Below are positions 22,012-44,207 of a stretch of 64,000 nt of DNA, one piece after another. Numbering within the stretch: the first letter of the stretch is position 1; the number at the start of each line of letters is the position of its first letter. Both the position numbers and the translations under genes were made by a program. The notes beneath the pieces were generated by a model, which saw only the letters and a list, made by a program, of their open reading frames with translations, had not been told where the DNA came from and did not search any database. Origin of the DNA: Chondrosia reniformis (lineage: Eukaryota; Porifera; Demospongiae; Chondrillida; Chondrillidae); contig OX359197.1 in NCBI GenBank assembly GCA_947172415.1, forward strand, positions 6,573,673 through 6,637,672. The letters are read 5' to 3'.

Positions 22012-23324
22012 GCATACATTAATTAACTTGCATATATACGTACATAGTAAAGTTTAAACTGATTTAGTATTTGGATCATTATTAACATGACATGCATAAT
22101 ATTATACGTTTGCAATTATTTGACAATGAATTATATATATTTATATAGTAAGTTAAATTGCTATCAAGTGATACTATAGAGAGATGTTTAATGCCCAACT
22201 TCTATATATATGTAGATTGAGAACAAGTGAACACTTTATATGCATCAATGATTTATATTTACATATACAGTAGCTATGGTTCTTTCCTTCTATGTACATA
22301 TATATACGTATATATGATTCTTAATTTATCACAAAATATACTATATTGATATATACACGTAAATTTAAATAGCAATATTAAATATTTAATATGGTAAATG
22401 TAGGGATTCACAACATTTAACTGTATTATACCTCTTGAGAGGTGGGGCAGGTGTAGGGATATATACGTACATACCCATACTCCAAACAACAAAGTGGGGA
22501 TGTCAGGTACATGCATGTAGTAAAAGGTACTATTGTAGGGACTTTTATAGCTAAAACTTAAGGTAAAGGGTAATTTAGAGTATTCTCTGCATAAATTTGA
22601 AATTTGCTAGCATGCAATTGCAAGTGACACTACCTGTAAATAAAATGCATATTTCAGTCCCCATCTATAGTGAATATATATATATGCACACATAGGTCAA
22701 TCACCTATATAGGCCTTACTAACAAGGTATATTTGATTAGCAATCCTTATTATATAATCTATCATTAAGGTGAGAATCTGATTCAGTAATTATAATTGAA
22801 TGTTTTGACTATATATATTTCAACAGCAATAACAATTTTTAAGTATAATACTCTATATTGATTGATATTGATATATAATTGATTATTCTATATATATAAA
22901 GACTCTAGATCTGGTGCAATTGAACAGATATACAATTCACATTAATGGTAATGTATTATTATAACAATTGCATATATATACTGGCACTATATATACCTAG
23001 AGTTATTCAAATTATAAAGTAATGTAATCACTTCTTCAATCAATCAAGCCCTCCTATTTATAGGAGGGCTGACACTGTTAGCCACTTTAATTTACAAGGG
23101 TATATACCAGCATTTCTTGTCACATTATATACTCACAGATTTTAGCATTAAGAAATGCGTTTCTGATTTGGTGTTATACAGTCTATTATAATGTATCACA
23201 ACACTGCCTCGATATGACGTCATCGTTTGTTACCTAATTAATTATGCAATGTCATGTACATAAAAATCCTGTAATAAAAACTCTTGTTGCCCAGCACTAG
23301 TGCATCCAGTATATTTGAAGTAGA
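22012..23324. other. Intergenic between receptors C and D
   Basis: AT-rich, with many TATATA tracts and no supported gene. A small hairpin, AGCCCTCCTA/TAGGAGGGCT, lies near 23046-23069. The region should hold the receptor D promoter. Confidence 0.5.
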
Positions 23325-26175
23325 ATGATTTTAATTAGCAAAATCATCACTATCTGTATTTTTCTACAATCTTGTCTGTCGCAGAGCTTAGATGTCTGTA
23401 ACAATATTACTGATACTCCACCGGAATATCCATTTATCCTCGACACACACGATACGGAAATAAGCCTTAAATGTTCTTATACTTCTGGAAGCTTCACACA
23501 ATACGTCAGTCAAGAGAATATAGCTCTCGAGTGGTATAGAAATGGAGAACGTATCATCAACGCGACGACAGTAATAAACGGAGCAGAAGTAACTGTTAGA
23601 TTGCAACTCAATGGAAAGACTGTAGATGGAAATCTTAGTATAACTTTGCGTCAAAACACTGTTAAGCAAAGGGCTTTGATAGAAGGCAACTTTACCTGTA
23701 AATGTAGCGGTTCGAACAAGAAAGGAAATTCTACTCTAATTGGTAAGCTATAGAGGCGATATTTTCCCGAGTCGCAAGATGTCCAAATTATTAGCTTAGG
23801 CAACTTTGTATATGCATCTCCCATCATCAGTGGTAGAGTACACTGTAAAAGTCTATAGCTATATTCGAATCATTATCTATACATACTGCATGAAAAATCT
23901 ATCACGATCGCAACAAATAATCCTTATCATTTCATGAAAAATCTGATACACCATTTATGGTACAAGATCATTTTAGCAGGTGTTGATGTGATTTAAATAT
24001 TGAATTAAGCTAGACACTGTCAGAGGATAAAATTGAATTAAGAGCTCAGGTTGGCATGTGTTGTGCATGGTTGGTTTGTATTATATTGAGTCGAGTAAAA
24101 TTTGATGAGGAATATATACGGTTGTTAGGATAAAGCTTTGATATGGCAATATATAGCAGTATAGCATAGTATGACAAAACGGATTCTCTTGGAGATAGAT
24201 ATGATTAAACTGGGAGGCACCATACCCTAAAACTTTGAATATATTTGTATACTCCAATCACTTAATAAGTATACACCACAAGGTGTATAGAATATATATA
24301 GTGAATGAGCATGGATGATATATATAGCAAATCCATCAATTATTAAATGTATCATTTCGCTGTACACAGTGCTGCCACAATTAAACGAATCTCTTCAAAG
24401 TGTGCACCTTATTGATATTGGACAAGAAGAAGCAACAACGGTAACCATTTCTAGTCAGATTGAGTTGGGAGCAAATCGTTTACATCAAGTGTACCAGACA
24501 GAATGGTTTGATGGGTCAGATCGCCTCTTAGTCAGATATCCACCTGATGATCCACCATATAGCTTGCCATTATGTGGTGGAGGGAGGTATTGTATAGATG
24601 AAAACTTGGACTTACAAATACGTAATGTGACATACAGAGAAGGTGCTGAACAAGTGTTTAAACAAAGAGTTACAGTTCGTCTAGAAAGATATAGACCACC
24701 TTATCAAATATCTTCAACAGTGAAGCTGATTTTATACAGTAAGCTAGTTTTGCATGGAATATATATGAAAAGCTACTTGCCGCATATCATACATAGGACA
24801 GGTAAATAACATGCTTTAAATTTCAGTTTCTGTTATTGTACATACATATGAGAGATCAAGAATAAGACAAAAATTCCCAGGGTCACTTATGTAGGTTGGA
24901 ATTCCCAGAAACAGCTGTGGAGAATAGGAAAAGTAGAAGGAGAAAACTCCTTGTATCCTCGCCCAAAACTCTCACTAGGTATATAGGCCTTAACTCTAAA
25001 CTGACATAGCATGCAAGAAAATTAGTGTGTATTAGATTACTGTCTTAAGTTGCATTGTATACATATATGTACTTGTAGAAATGCTTAAGATATAATATAT
25101 GTAGTTGCCAATTTTTCTGCTATCCAGTTCAACCTCAAATTAAGGACCAACCTTCACAACCAAGTCACAAGTACATAATATTTAGTGGCAGTAATAGCAA
25201 TTTCTCGCCACTCAATTATACTACCACAGTATACCCACACTCTTATTTCAATGCAAAATGGCTGCTCAATGGTACTGTTGTTCAACAGGACACTTTCATT
25301 CCAATGAATGCTACAACTGTACAAGATCCACTCCGTCAACAAGTACTCAATCAGATCAACCAAACTAAGGAACTGACCATATTCAATGTGACATACAGTG
25401 CAGTTCTGAGGATACCTGGAGATGGCCCAGTGACTAAGGATGTTTACAGTGAAGACAACAGAACTGTACTTTATCATGTCCTTCCCTTTGGTAAGTCCAT
25501 AACAGGAAGCTTCCAGTCACAATCATTTAATCTGATCTTTCGTGTGTATATACAGAGTAACAAATATGAAGGTATTATAACCGTTTTTGACTAAATTATT
25601 TAGATGAGACAGACTTTACAGTGACATATGAATGTCTTGAGAACCAGAAGAATGAAATTAAAATAAAAGTTAAATATTCTAAGAAAATACCAGATTCAAA
25701 ACAATTTGCATTCAAAGTTTGGTTCTCTGTTGAAAGAGAAGGCGAGATTAAAAGATACAGCAGAATTGGGGACCGTGATGTACATGTACAAACAGAGATA
25801 TATGAACTTGATGAGAACATCTTCAGTGGAGTATGGCTTCAAATAATAATTGTGTTTGTCAATGACAACCAAGAAGTGAGAAGCAACTCAACTTATAAAG
25901 AGTGTAAATCCTGTGAAATACAGGTAAAAAATAAACTCTCTAATAGCACCAACATTAATGGGATGCAGTTAGGGAACGGTGGTACATCTCTCCTGATATC
26001 TGTTTCAACCTGTAGTGCTGTGCTGATACTGGCATTAATTATTGCAACTTTACTAGTAACAATATGCTTTTTGAGGTTACATCAGAGAAACCTTAGAAAA
26101 TCAGCTGTTGACCAAAGTGCAATGATGGATCTAGAATCATTCCCTGGTTATGACGCCAATGTGAAGGGACTTTGA
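23325..26175 (+). CDS. Receptor D: paralogue of C with a short unrelated tail
   Basis: Exons 23325-23742, 24370-24738, 25128-25490, 25604-26175 give 573 residues, internal junctions phase 1. Signal peptide (ending CLSQS), Ig domain and the next three extracellular segments are very close to C; the C-to-D differences include GEIKRYSRIG against GETKRYSRIG, and an extra REGAEQVF insert in exon 2. The fourth exon does not stop at C's donor but reads on through a different TM helix (AVLILALIIATLLVTICF) and a tail of only about 35 residues (LESFPGYDANVKGL). It lacks the shared B/C tail block. This looks like a decoy, adaptor-dependent or differently signalling partner of C. Confidence 0.85.
24851..25030 (+). 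repeat. Interspersed repeat copy (family R1)
   Basis: It contains ATTCCCAGAAACAGCTGTGG and CTGACATAGCATGCAAG, in receptor D's intron 2. One of the longer R1 copies. Confidence 0.6.
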
Positions 26176-26691
26176 GTGGGGAAAGTGAAACTTGAACCAA
26201 CCGCATTATCTATACATACGTCACACTCTCTCTATATAGGGTAACTTTCTGTGCTGACTAATGTAGCTTAAAAAACACTTAGGTAGCTTTCAGTGTAGCC
26301 ATAAAAAATAATTTTGAATTTGTATGAATGCTGAATCATGCAATTTATTTCAGGTTTGCATTAGTATGGTCACATAAGGGATTCAAGGGAGAGCACTGTG
26401 CATGTTTTAATACAAAACAAAAGATAAAAAGAAGTTAAAAATGTATATACGTACATCAGAAGTATTATAAAGCTTTGGAACTTTGGCTATTATCACACCT
26501 TAAGAAGCCTGTTATAGGCAAAACATTGTATATTCCACATAATGATTGACAATTTATTGACTTATAGCTCAACTATATATGATTGTGTCAAAAAAATCCC
26601 ATATAGACCATAAAGAATATAAAGTATATACACATACTAAAGCATATAATGTACATGTTCATATAACATTGAGAATTCTTTATCCTAGGAA
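26176..26691. other. Convergent intergenic region
   Basis: It lies between the 3' end of receptor D and the 3' end of the minus-strand membrane protein. AT-rich, presumably both 3' UTRs; nothing else is seen. Confidence 0.5.
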
Positions 26692-28713
26692 TTAATCACT
26701 TGCTGTAAGTATTTGAAATGTCACTTCATTTCCTCCTCCTTTAATTAATTTAGGTGTTTGGTCAAATGTTGGGTTAGTTGCAGTAAATGTAACTCGAGCT
26801 GTGGAATTATCAGTACTTGCAACCTGCTTCCTGTTTCTGAAGCAAGAAGCAAAAGATGACCAGCGTGAGGCTAATTTATCCTTTATGGTTAGTGAAGTCA
26901 TTCTATGATCTTCTGATCCTGTAAAGAGAAGGCTGTTTCTCATTGAATTGTGATCATGCCGCTCTACCTCATTGTCTTGGTCTTCACTGCTATTTTCATC
27001 ACTTTGCCTGCCTATTGCACCATAATTCTGTACATTTTGAACATGGTGTTTTCCAAATCTTTTTATTGCACAGTATATAATTGGCATTATCAGGAAATAG
27101 AGCAATGGGACGAATATTAAAATTTGTTGAATTGTAAAAAAGAACTTATTTGGCTCCTGCAAGTTGATATACACTTTATGGTAACTATACAGTATGATGC
27201 CATTTAAAAGCAGAATTATGCTGTACACAATAGAATCCCATATATTCAGCCATTTTAATTTGTAAGGTTGACATATAAGAGTAAACATCAGATAAACTGC
27301 TGTAAGGCACATCTGAGGGACATATTGATCAACCAAGTCAAGAAATGCATAAGTACATCCTGTGAGAGCTCTAAATAGGAACAATAATCCTCCGAAGAAG
27401 TAATATTTGTGTTTAAAGCATTCAGTGTAGATATCCATAAATGTGCCAAGTGGCTTTGTAAGGAATTTAATTTTTTGGCAACACTTGCATTTAAACAATG
27501 GTTTATAAATAAGGAGCATTAAGGCTGGAATGACTGTGAATATGATTATGATGAATAAGGCTGGTAATGCATAAGGCAAATGATCCTCTCCAAAATATGT
27601 CCACTCTGGATTTAGTAAAAAACGTGTTTCAATATCACCTTTGCTTTGAAAGTTTGCCTGACTTATCAGAAGAAATGAAATGTAGGAAATTTTTGCATAC
27701 GAGAGCAGCAGAAAGGTACAGAGGCCCCTCTTTATACTAGTAGAATGCCTCCCCATGGCATGCTGTATTCGCGCTACTAGAGCATGACATTTTTTCATCA
27801 TCCAATATACACAACAACAGCATGTAGGTTCCCTACGGTATAGCAGTTGGAGCATATAAACTATTATTATGAATACTACAGGAAGAAAGCCTGGAATGTA
27901 TTGGAACACAAGATAGAACATATCACCAGTGCCTTCTTTAACACACAAGGGTGGAAAAACAGGGAGAGTGGAAATGAACTCCATGCTGAAAAGGGAATAC
28001 AACCAGGTAACCCAAGATAACATGGATAAGTCACTACTACCAGAGGCCCCGTCAGTCAAATCTAAGATTCCATTGGCATAGTAGTTCATGTTCCGAAACG
28101 TGTGAGCAAATAAGAGAAACGTATTCATCGGACCACTAACCAGAGGTATGTCCAAAATTAAAAACACAGCCACCAATAATATCATTGGTAATATCTCAGC
28201 TGACATCCAGATAAACACGGCCAGAACTGTATTTATCTCACCGCATTCAGCACATTCCAAGTCGGGCTTGTTAATAGACACCCCGTATCCTTCTGCACAT
28301 GCTGAGCAAACTAAGCCAATGCGATTTTTCCCTTTGCAGAAGGTAACATTCAAGTCACCAAAATATTCTGGCAAAGTTATTCCACTGATATTTCCGATGC
28401 AATGATGATACAAGCAGTGGGCCGTAGCAAATTGGTCGTTCCCCTGTTTATCTTTGACGAGACCAGCCCATTCTGTAGCACGAATTACACCTCTAAGGGT
28501 CTCTTTACCCGTCTGTTCGGATTTTAAAATGTGACAGTAAGCAATTGAAGTAAACCTCTCTAAGTTTCTGTCGGTCGTTGGGTATGGTACATTACCACAG
28601 ACGCAGCTGTTGGATGCTACAGCAAAAGTCCCCGGTGAACAGGCAGGTTCAATGGCTTCACTTGCCGCAACTGGTACAGTGAGGAGTAGTAAGACCCGCA
28701 GTGGATAGTCCAT
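26692..28713 (-). CDS. Intronless multi-pass membrane protein with Cys-rich N-terminus
   Basis: One 673-codon frame from ATG (complement of 28711-28713). A signal peptide (MDYPLRVLLLLTVPVAASEA) leads into a 150-residue extracellular region with paired cysteines, ending GLVCSACAEGYGVSIN and CAEC, an EGF-like or receptor-type motif. About ten hydrophobic helices follow, from AVFIWMSAEILPMILLVAVF to LIFVPLLYFLIMPIIYCAI. The tail of about 120 residues is acidic then Ser/Thr-rich. Large sponge and protist membrane proteins with a GLVC-type Cys motif before a polytopic C-terminal region are similar in plan; the function is unknown and I assign no symbol. It is divergent from PPP1R42. Confidence 0.8.
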   Translation of the reverse strand: MDYPLRVLLLLTVPVAASEAIEPACSPGTFAVASNSCVCGNVPYPTTDRNLERFTSIAYCHILKSEQTGKETLRGVIRATEWAGLVKDKQGNDQFATAHCLYHHCIGNISGITLPEYFGDLNVTFCKGKNRIGLVCSACAEGYGVSINKPDLECAECGEINTVLAVFIWMSAEILPMILLVAVFLILDIPLVSGPMNTFLLFAHTFRNMNYYANGILDLTDGASGSSDLSMLSWVTWLYSLFSMEFISTLPVFPPLCVKEGTGDMFYLVFQYIPGFLPVVFIIIVYMLQLLYRREPTCCCCVYWMMKKCHALVARIQHAMGRHSTSIKRGLCTFLLLSYAKISYISFLLISQANFQSKGDIETRFLLNPEWTYFGEDHLPYALPALFIIIIFTVIPALMLLIYKPLFKCKCCQKIKFLTKPLGTFMDIYTECFKHKYYFFGGLLFLFRALTGCTYAFLDLVDQYVPQMCLTAVYLMFTLICQPYKLKWLNIWDSIVYSIILLLNGIILYSYHKVYINLQEPNKFFFTIQQILIFVPLLYFLIMPIIYCAIKRFGKHHVQNVQNYGAIGRQSDENSSEDQDNEVERHDHNSMRNSLLFTGSEDHRMTSLTIKDKLASRWSSFASCFRNRKQVASTDNSTARVTFTATNPTFDQTPKLIKGGGNEVTFQILTASD

Positions 28714-28902
28714 AACAGGCGTATACGGTGTCCGGAAACTTCTTCAAAGGCGATTATGGCACGATAATGGAGCAGATTCATGTTTGATATCGTGATATCG
28801 ATTAATCGTCTTCTTTTCTTTTTTGCACGATACTATTATCCGATAGGTAGGTTCTTGATTGTTGTTGCTATGGAAACGTGTCTCTATTGAGCAAAAGGAA
28901 GG
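28714..28902. promoter_or_regulatory. Short bidirectional promoter
   Basis: Only 189 bases separate the ATGs of the minus-strand membrane protein and PPP1R42, so both promoters and leaders must overlap here. A local inverted repeat, GATATCGTGATATC, lies at about 28787-28800. The role is inferred from arrangement. Confidence 0.5.
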
Positions 28903-31066
<2,164 letters not shown>

Positions 31067-31580
31067 GTCACTAAGGGTTGAAACTTCTATTTCAAGAACT
31101 GCTGTTGCTGTTGCTCAATAACTTTTTTAGTCTTCCATGATCTCAACAGATGCTCCCCATCATTTGTGTTTGTGTAGGAATCAAGGAAGGAATAAAACTA
31201 AGAGAGTTCCTCGTTCTGAAGCAGATCAACATTATGATTACAAAATTTCTTTTTTACGGACAATCCCACCCGTGGGTCTGGTGGGCACCTGAAAGGGAGC
31301 CCCCGACCCCCTGGGGGTGGGAGATCTTAAATTTGTATGATATTATAAAGTTCTTCTTTAATAATACATTGATTGCATTGGATTTGTTAGGGATAGATTT
31401 CCATGACCATGCAATAGTCCACATATGAATGCTAATCTAGTGGTCATAAACGACGAGTTATTGCTTGAAATCGGAAGCGGAAGTACTAACACAAAGTCTG
31501 TATGTTGCGTCGGCCATTTTAATTGCAGCTCCGATCATCCTAATGAATATTGCCGACTGCAAATAGACGGACAAGGCGAG

Positions 31581-34265
31581 ATGGCAAAAAGGTAAGTCGT
31601 CATAGTGTAATACTGAGATGGACATGGCTTATGTAGTACAGTACACAAGGTTTTCCCTATAGAGACATCTGTTGAGCTATTGTAAACTTAATCTTATAAC
31701 AAAGTGAGTTATCCGACCTTTTGACCTCTCAACATACAGTGCGTTCAGGCCAAACCAAGAGCTGACCAAGGTATGTCAAGAGCTGTGGGAGCTAGACAGC
31801 AACAGGCTGAGTCCGGGGGTCGATTACAAGATCGATCTGCAGGTACGAGTGGGGTGGATAATAGTACTCTACCAGCAAGTGTACTGTACAAGCTATGGTC
31901 TACTCTATAGTGATGCTATTTCCACCTCTCCGAAATATGCTTACGTTGCATTCCAGTTTGACAGACCATGGGTGTACAGGATATATCATTGTGCATTGTC
32001 CTAAATAGACAGTTTATGCATAAAGGATTGTTAAATATAGTACTCTTGCCCAACTGGCTACTCCAAAGGAGTAGAGAGGAAAAAATATCATATTTAAATC
32101 CAAATGATGTCATTGTGATCTCCTACTCTCCTGTCCTGCCCCTTTAGGGTTGGACGAAGAGCTATCGGAGGGAAGATAGGGCCAGGGATCCACTCTTTGT
32201 GTTTGTGAAGCAAGAGGTACTAGAGAGGCCAACGTTTAAGACCTTTATTGCTCTTCTGGACAACTATGAAGCTTCAACAGGTAACTAGCCACTGCTCATG
32301 AGCTGGTATACCCGTAGGGCACTGGTGCCACTGTAAAGTTCTGTTAATATTTACTGAGCCAACCAATTGCAAGATATGCCTAGCTATAGGCTACTACAGT
32401 GTATACGTATGTTTAATATATTATGTAGTGTAATTACAAATATCTGCATAATTTAAAACTCTTAAAATTCCTATAATCAGCAAATTTTGTACCCATGACC
32501 CTCCTAGGGGCCATATGAATTATTTACATTATTGATTAGCATATATACAGTTACATAAGTGAGTATATAAACATACTTATATATCTATGTAGGTGAGAGT
32601 GAGGTGGTAACAAAAGAGGAGGTTGAGGAGAATAGACGCTTTATTGATGCCATCGTGGAGACCAAGGTCATTCAACATGCTTACAAGTACCTCTGTTCCA
32701 AGGGAAAGGCCAAGTCAACAAAGAGAGAATTTAAGTATCAGCTCTATGACATTTGGTTCAAACTCTATCGCAGAACTAAAGGTTGTCGAGCCCTGGACTC
32801 GTCAGGATTTGAGCATGTCTTTGTGGGAGAGACTAGAGGAGGTAAGAGTGAAACAAGTTCAGTCGTGTTTGAACAACTCACTGTTGTTGTATGACTTACT
32901 GAAGGTTCTGAGGTTCTTGGATTTCACAACTGGATCCAGTTTTACCTCCAGGAGAAGTGTGGTAATGTAGACTATCAAGGTTATATCATTGGGAAGAAGG
33001 TATATAAATGAGTTTATCTGTATAACATTTGCAATGTTGCATGGTACCTTATCACATCTCATACCAAACCACAACTGTTTATTCATAGTACACCCATGCA
33101 TGCTTACAATGGATTTAATACCACCTTTGCTAGACATATAGGAACACTACCATTTCAGCTAATAATTCTTGGCCATATCTAGTCCATTCTAATGCAATCA
33201 TTTGAACTGCTTAACTTCTGTTGCTATGTGATGACCTCATGGTGGTGACTTGATTTTGTTAGCTTCTTCTATGATCTGATATCTCATGAACATCTTTGTT
33301 CAGTGTGACTCAAAGGGTTAATTGGTAATAGCGATAAATTAGATTCTTATAAATTGCTAAATTATCACAGTAGTAGCCAAACATATACCATTACCAGCAA
33401 TAGACAGCTTTAACTAGTCATCATCCTTTAGCTGTATATTGCTGGTAATGGTGTATGCTGGTTTAAGGAGGCCCCTCATAGACATACATCGGAGGTAATG
33501 ATGTGGAGATGATACTTGTTATGATGTCTACTTATAGGGATGATATGATTCTATGGATCTCATTGGCTGAGCCATACAACTGTATAGTCTCATTAAATCA
33601 GTTGGTTATCATATCTTAGCAACGCTATGTATACATAGGCGTGCTTCCGACACCTATGGTATATGTATAAAACATCATATTCCTGTTCGTGATAGACATT
33701 CTAATATAATAGATTAACTTGTTCATGTGTTCCATAGATAATACCTTGTTCCAGTTACATTTCACAATCTACCTGTGGAGTTTGTATATACAGTGTATAC
33801 TACATCTTGTATACTCTCAGTATAACTCTGTTCATGATTAGTATAACTCTGGTTATGATTAGTATAACTACATACTTATTGTGGGAGTTTGTAGTCTATT
33901 TTGACATCTATAACCATTTATGTTATGTACATTTGGCTTAATATTATGCATTTGGACTTTAAATTTTAATTGTAACACTTGTGGTAGTATACTCAGTAAA
34001 CTGATACCATCTCTTTCTGTAGCCTGAAGAAGGGGCAAACAGTCACTTGATCACCATCCAGTTTAAGTGGAATAGAGACGTCAAACCCATGGGGAGCACA
34101 TTCATGGGGACCAGCCCAGAGTTTGAGGTCGCCCTCTACACCATTCTGTTTCTCTGCGGGGAGAGCGGAGAGAACCATGTCACTATTGACGGCCATGACA
34201 TCATCCTCACTGTGTTCCATCACGGGATCAACCTGGGCACCTCATTTCCTAAAGCGTGTTCTTAA
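31581..34265 (+). CDS. ENDOU: EndoU-family poly(U)-specific endoribonuclease
   Basis: Exons 31581-31591, 31740-31842, 32148-32280, 32593-32841, 32905-32999, 34023-34265 give 277 residues. The fourth intron is only 63 bases. The EndoU (XendoU) domain fills the whole protein: ELWELDSNRLSPGVDY, FIALLDNYEASTGESEVVT, SSGFEHVFVGE with the first catalytic His, GFHNWIQFY with the second, and FKWNRDVKPMGSTFMGTSPE with the conserved Lys. Family members cleave RNA at uridines in a Mn2+-dependent manner. Unlike human ENDOU it has no signal peptide and no somatomedin-B repeats, so it is probably intracellular. The ATG at 31581 was chosen because it starts the conserved frame; upstream frames in that exon are not conserved. 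Confidence 0.9.
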
Positions 34266-34535
34266 TCTGCAGCAATTAAAGAGACAAAATAGCTATTATT
34301 TTATGTCATCTATTTTTTGTAGCTTAACAGAGTATTTAGAGACAGCTGTGATTGGAAAGTCTTGTACATTCATTTAGAAAATTGTAATCAATTTAGTTAT
34401 TGCGGTTAAGAGGTGTAAATTAAATGGCGTCCTAATGTGGTTTGTGTTTAAAAGGTTTCCAATAAAGCTTGCCAAATTACGTATACACCCAGCAGTTTGC
34501 GAATAGACGATCGTAAGTACAAGTCTTTAGCAACC

Positions 34536-42856
<8,321 letters not shown>

Positions 42857-43944
42857 GTCAGTTAGTACACAAACCTGTGCACACCAACTGTACTTGTCTA
42901 ACATACTGTATTCCTTCAATTATGGTTAAATTCAAATTTACTTATTGATTAAGGCATGCTACAATATATAAAAGTGAAAAGGCGTTCATTACAGTGTCTT
43001 TTCCTATTCCAACTTCCATTTTCATAATTAGAAATTGGAATAAAGGATCTTCTCACTTTAGTACTTTATTTTGAATTGATTTGGATCAGAAGTTTGCAGT
43101 GCCTACATTGATCATTGTCTGTCCCTGTTTGTAGGGTATCTACACATTGGAGATAAGAAACCACAATGCTTACTCCCTTATTCATTACTCATAGTTCCAT
43201 ATGAAATATGTTGCCATTTTTATTCCTTCCCATTTGTAACAAAATTTGAACTGGATCCATTCATTAAATTTTTGTATATTATTACTCAACTTGTCATTCT
43301 GTATTGGTTAAGTAAAATATTGCTCTGAACATCACCGAGTGGCTAGTGTATTAATCATGTCATCTTTTACATCGTTCTTGGAAAATAGTGAAGTATATAT
43401 GGATGCAAGGCTGCACCTAGATGCACCTAAATTTGGTGAACTTGTATTTGACTAGGACTACTATACAGTCACTTTCTTGTTCTTTTTGAGACTTGTTTCT
43501 TAGGATGCCCCACAGGAATCAATGGATTTATATAAGTGGTTTCATATTTATATATACAGCCATCCCTACTACAGTAGCTGTTAGAAGCAGGAGATTCCTA
43601 ATCATGCAGTGATTTATACTTTGTATTATTTGGAATGCATTCTTATATAGTAAAGGTTAATCCCAGCTAGGCCTTATGCATGCATGCACATTGTTGCAAA
43701 ACCTATCCACCCTTCCATGACCACGTAAACTATATATGGACAATTTATTAAGCTAGCCTGCATTTTCAGGTATGTATATTAACCAATTAAACTATTAATC
43801 ACTCTAGGCAGTCAGTGATGTGAATAGTAATTTCTTTCAATGTGGAACTTTAGGAAGTGAAACATATTTTACATATTTAACATATTAACACGTTTCTTTA
43901 ATTTCATCATAGTTTATATAACATGGCAAACAGATCATTGCCAC
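42857..43944. other. Intergenic downstream of the Src-family gene
   Basis: AT-rich; contains the kinase 3' UTR. No open frame of interest or RNA gene is seen. Confidence 0.5.
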
Positions 43945-44088
43945 TAGCTACAATTCATGAAAACATCTTTTGATTGGTGATGCAAATGCATCTTTAATCC
44001 TCCTTTTATAATGAATGACATAGTAACTGAGTTTGACAAATAAATACCACATTCCGCCAACCAATAGATGTTTTCATGAATTATAGCT
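43945..44088. mobile_element. Small MITE-like element
   Basis: The left end AATTCATGAAAACATC and its inverse GATGTTTTCATGAATT lie about 130 bases apart, within longer imperfect TIRs (TTGATTGG against CCAATAG). There is no coding capacity. It ends about 120 bases before the glycosyltransferase start and may contribute promoter sequence. Confidence 0.65.
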
Positions 44089-44207
44089 CAACCTCTTTCA
44101 TTTGGGGATTCCCAAAAGAAGCCACTTAAGGTCAACAAACGGACATTGCGTAATATTTTTAGCAAGGCTGACTGTGCTGGTCTGGTCAAGCTGAAATTCG
44201 AAGCGAA

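Noticed and set aside
23046-23069. GC-rich hairpin like a bacterial terminator
   Set aside because: Short stem between two eukaryotic genes, without a T run; no basis for a terminator call.
28148-28405. Plus-strand frame of 85 codons
   Set aside because: Shadow of the intronless membrane protein.
31531-31580. Coding extension of EndoU upstream of its ATG
   Set aside because: The frame is open (SDHPNEYCRLQIDG) but not conserved with EndoU and lies next to an apparent leader region; kept only as a possible read-through finding.
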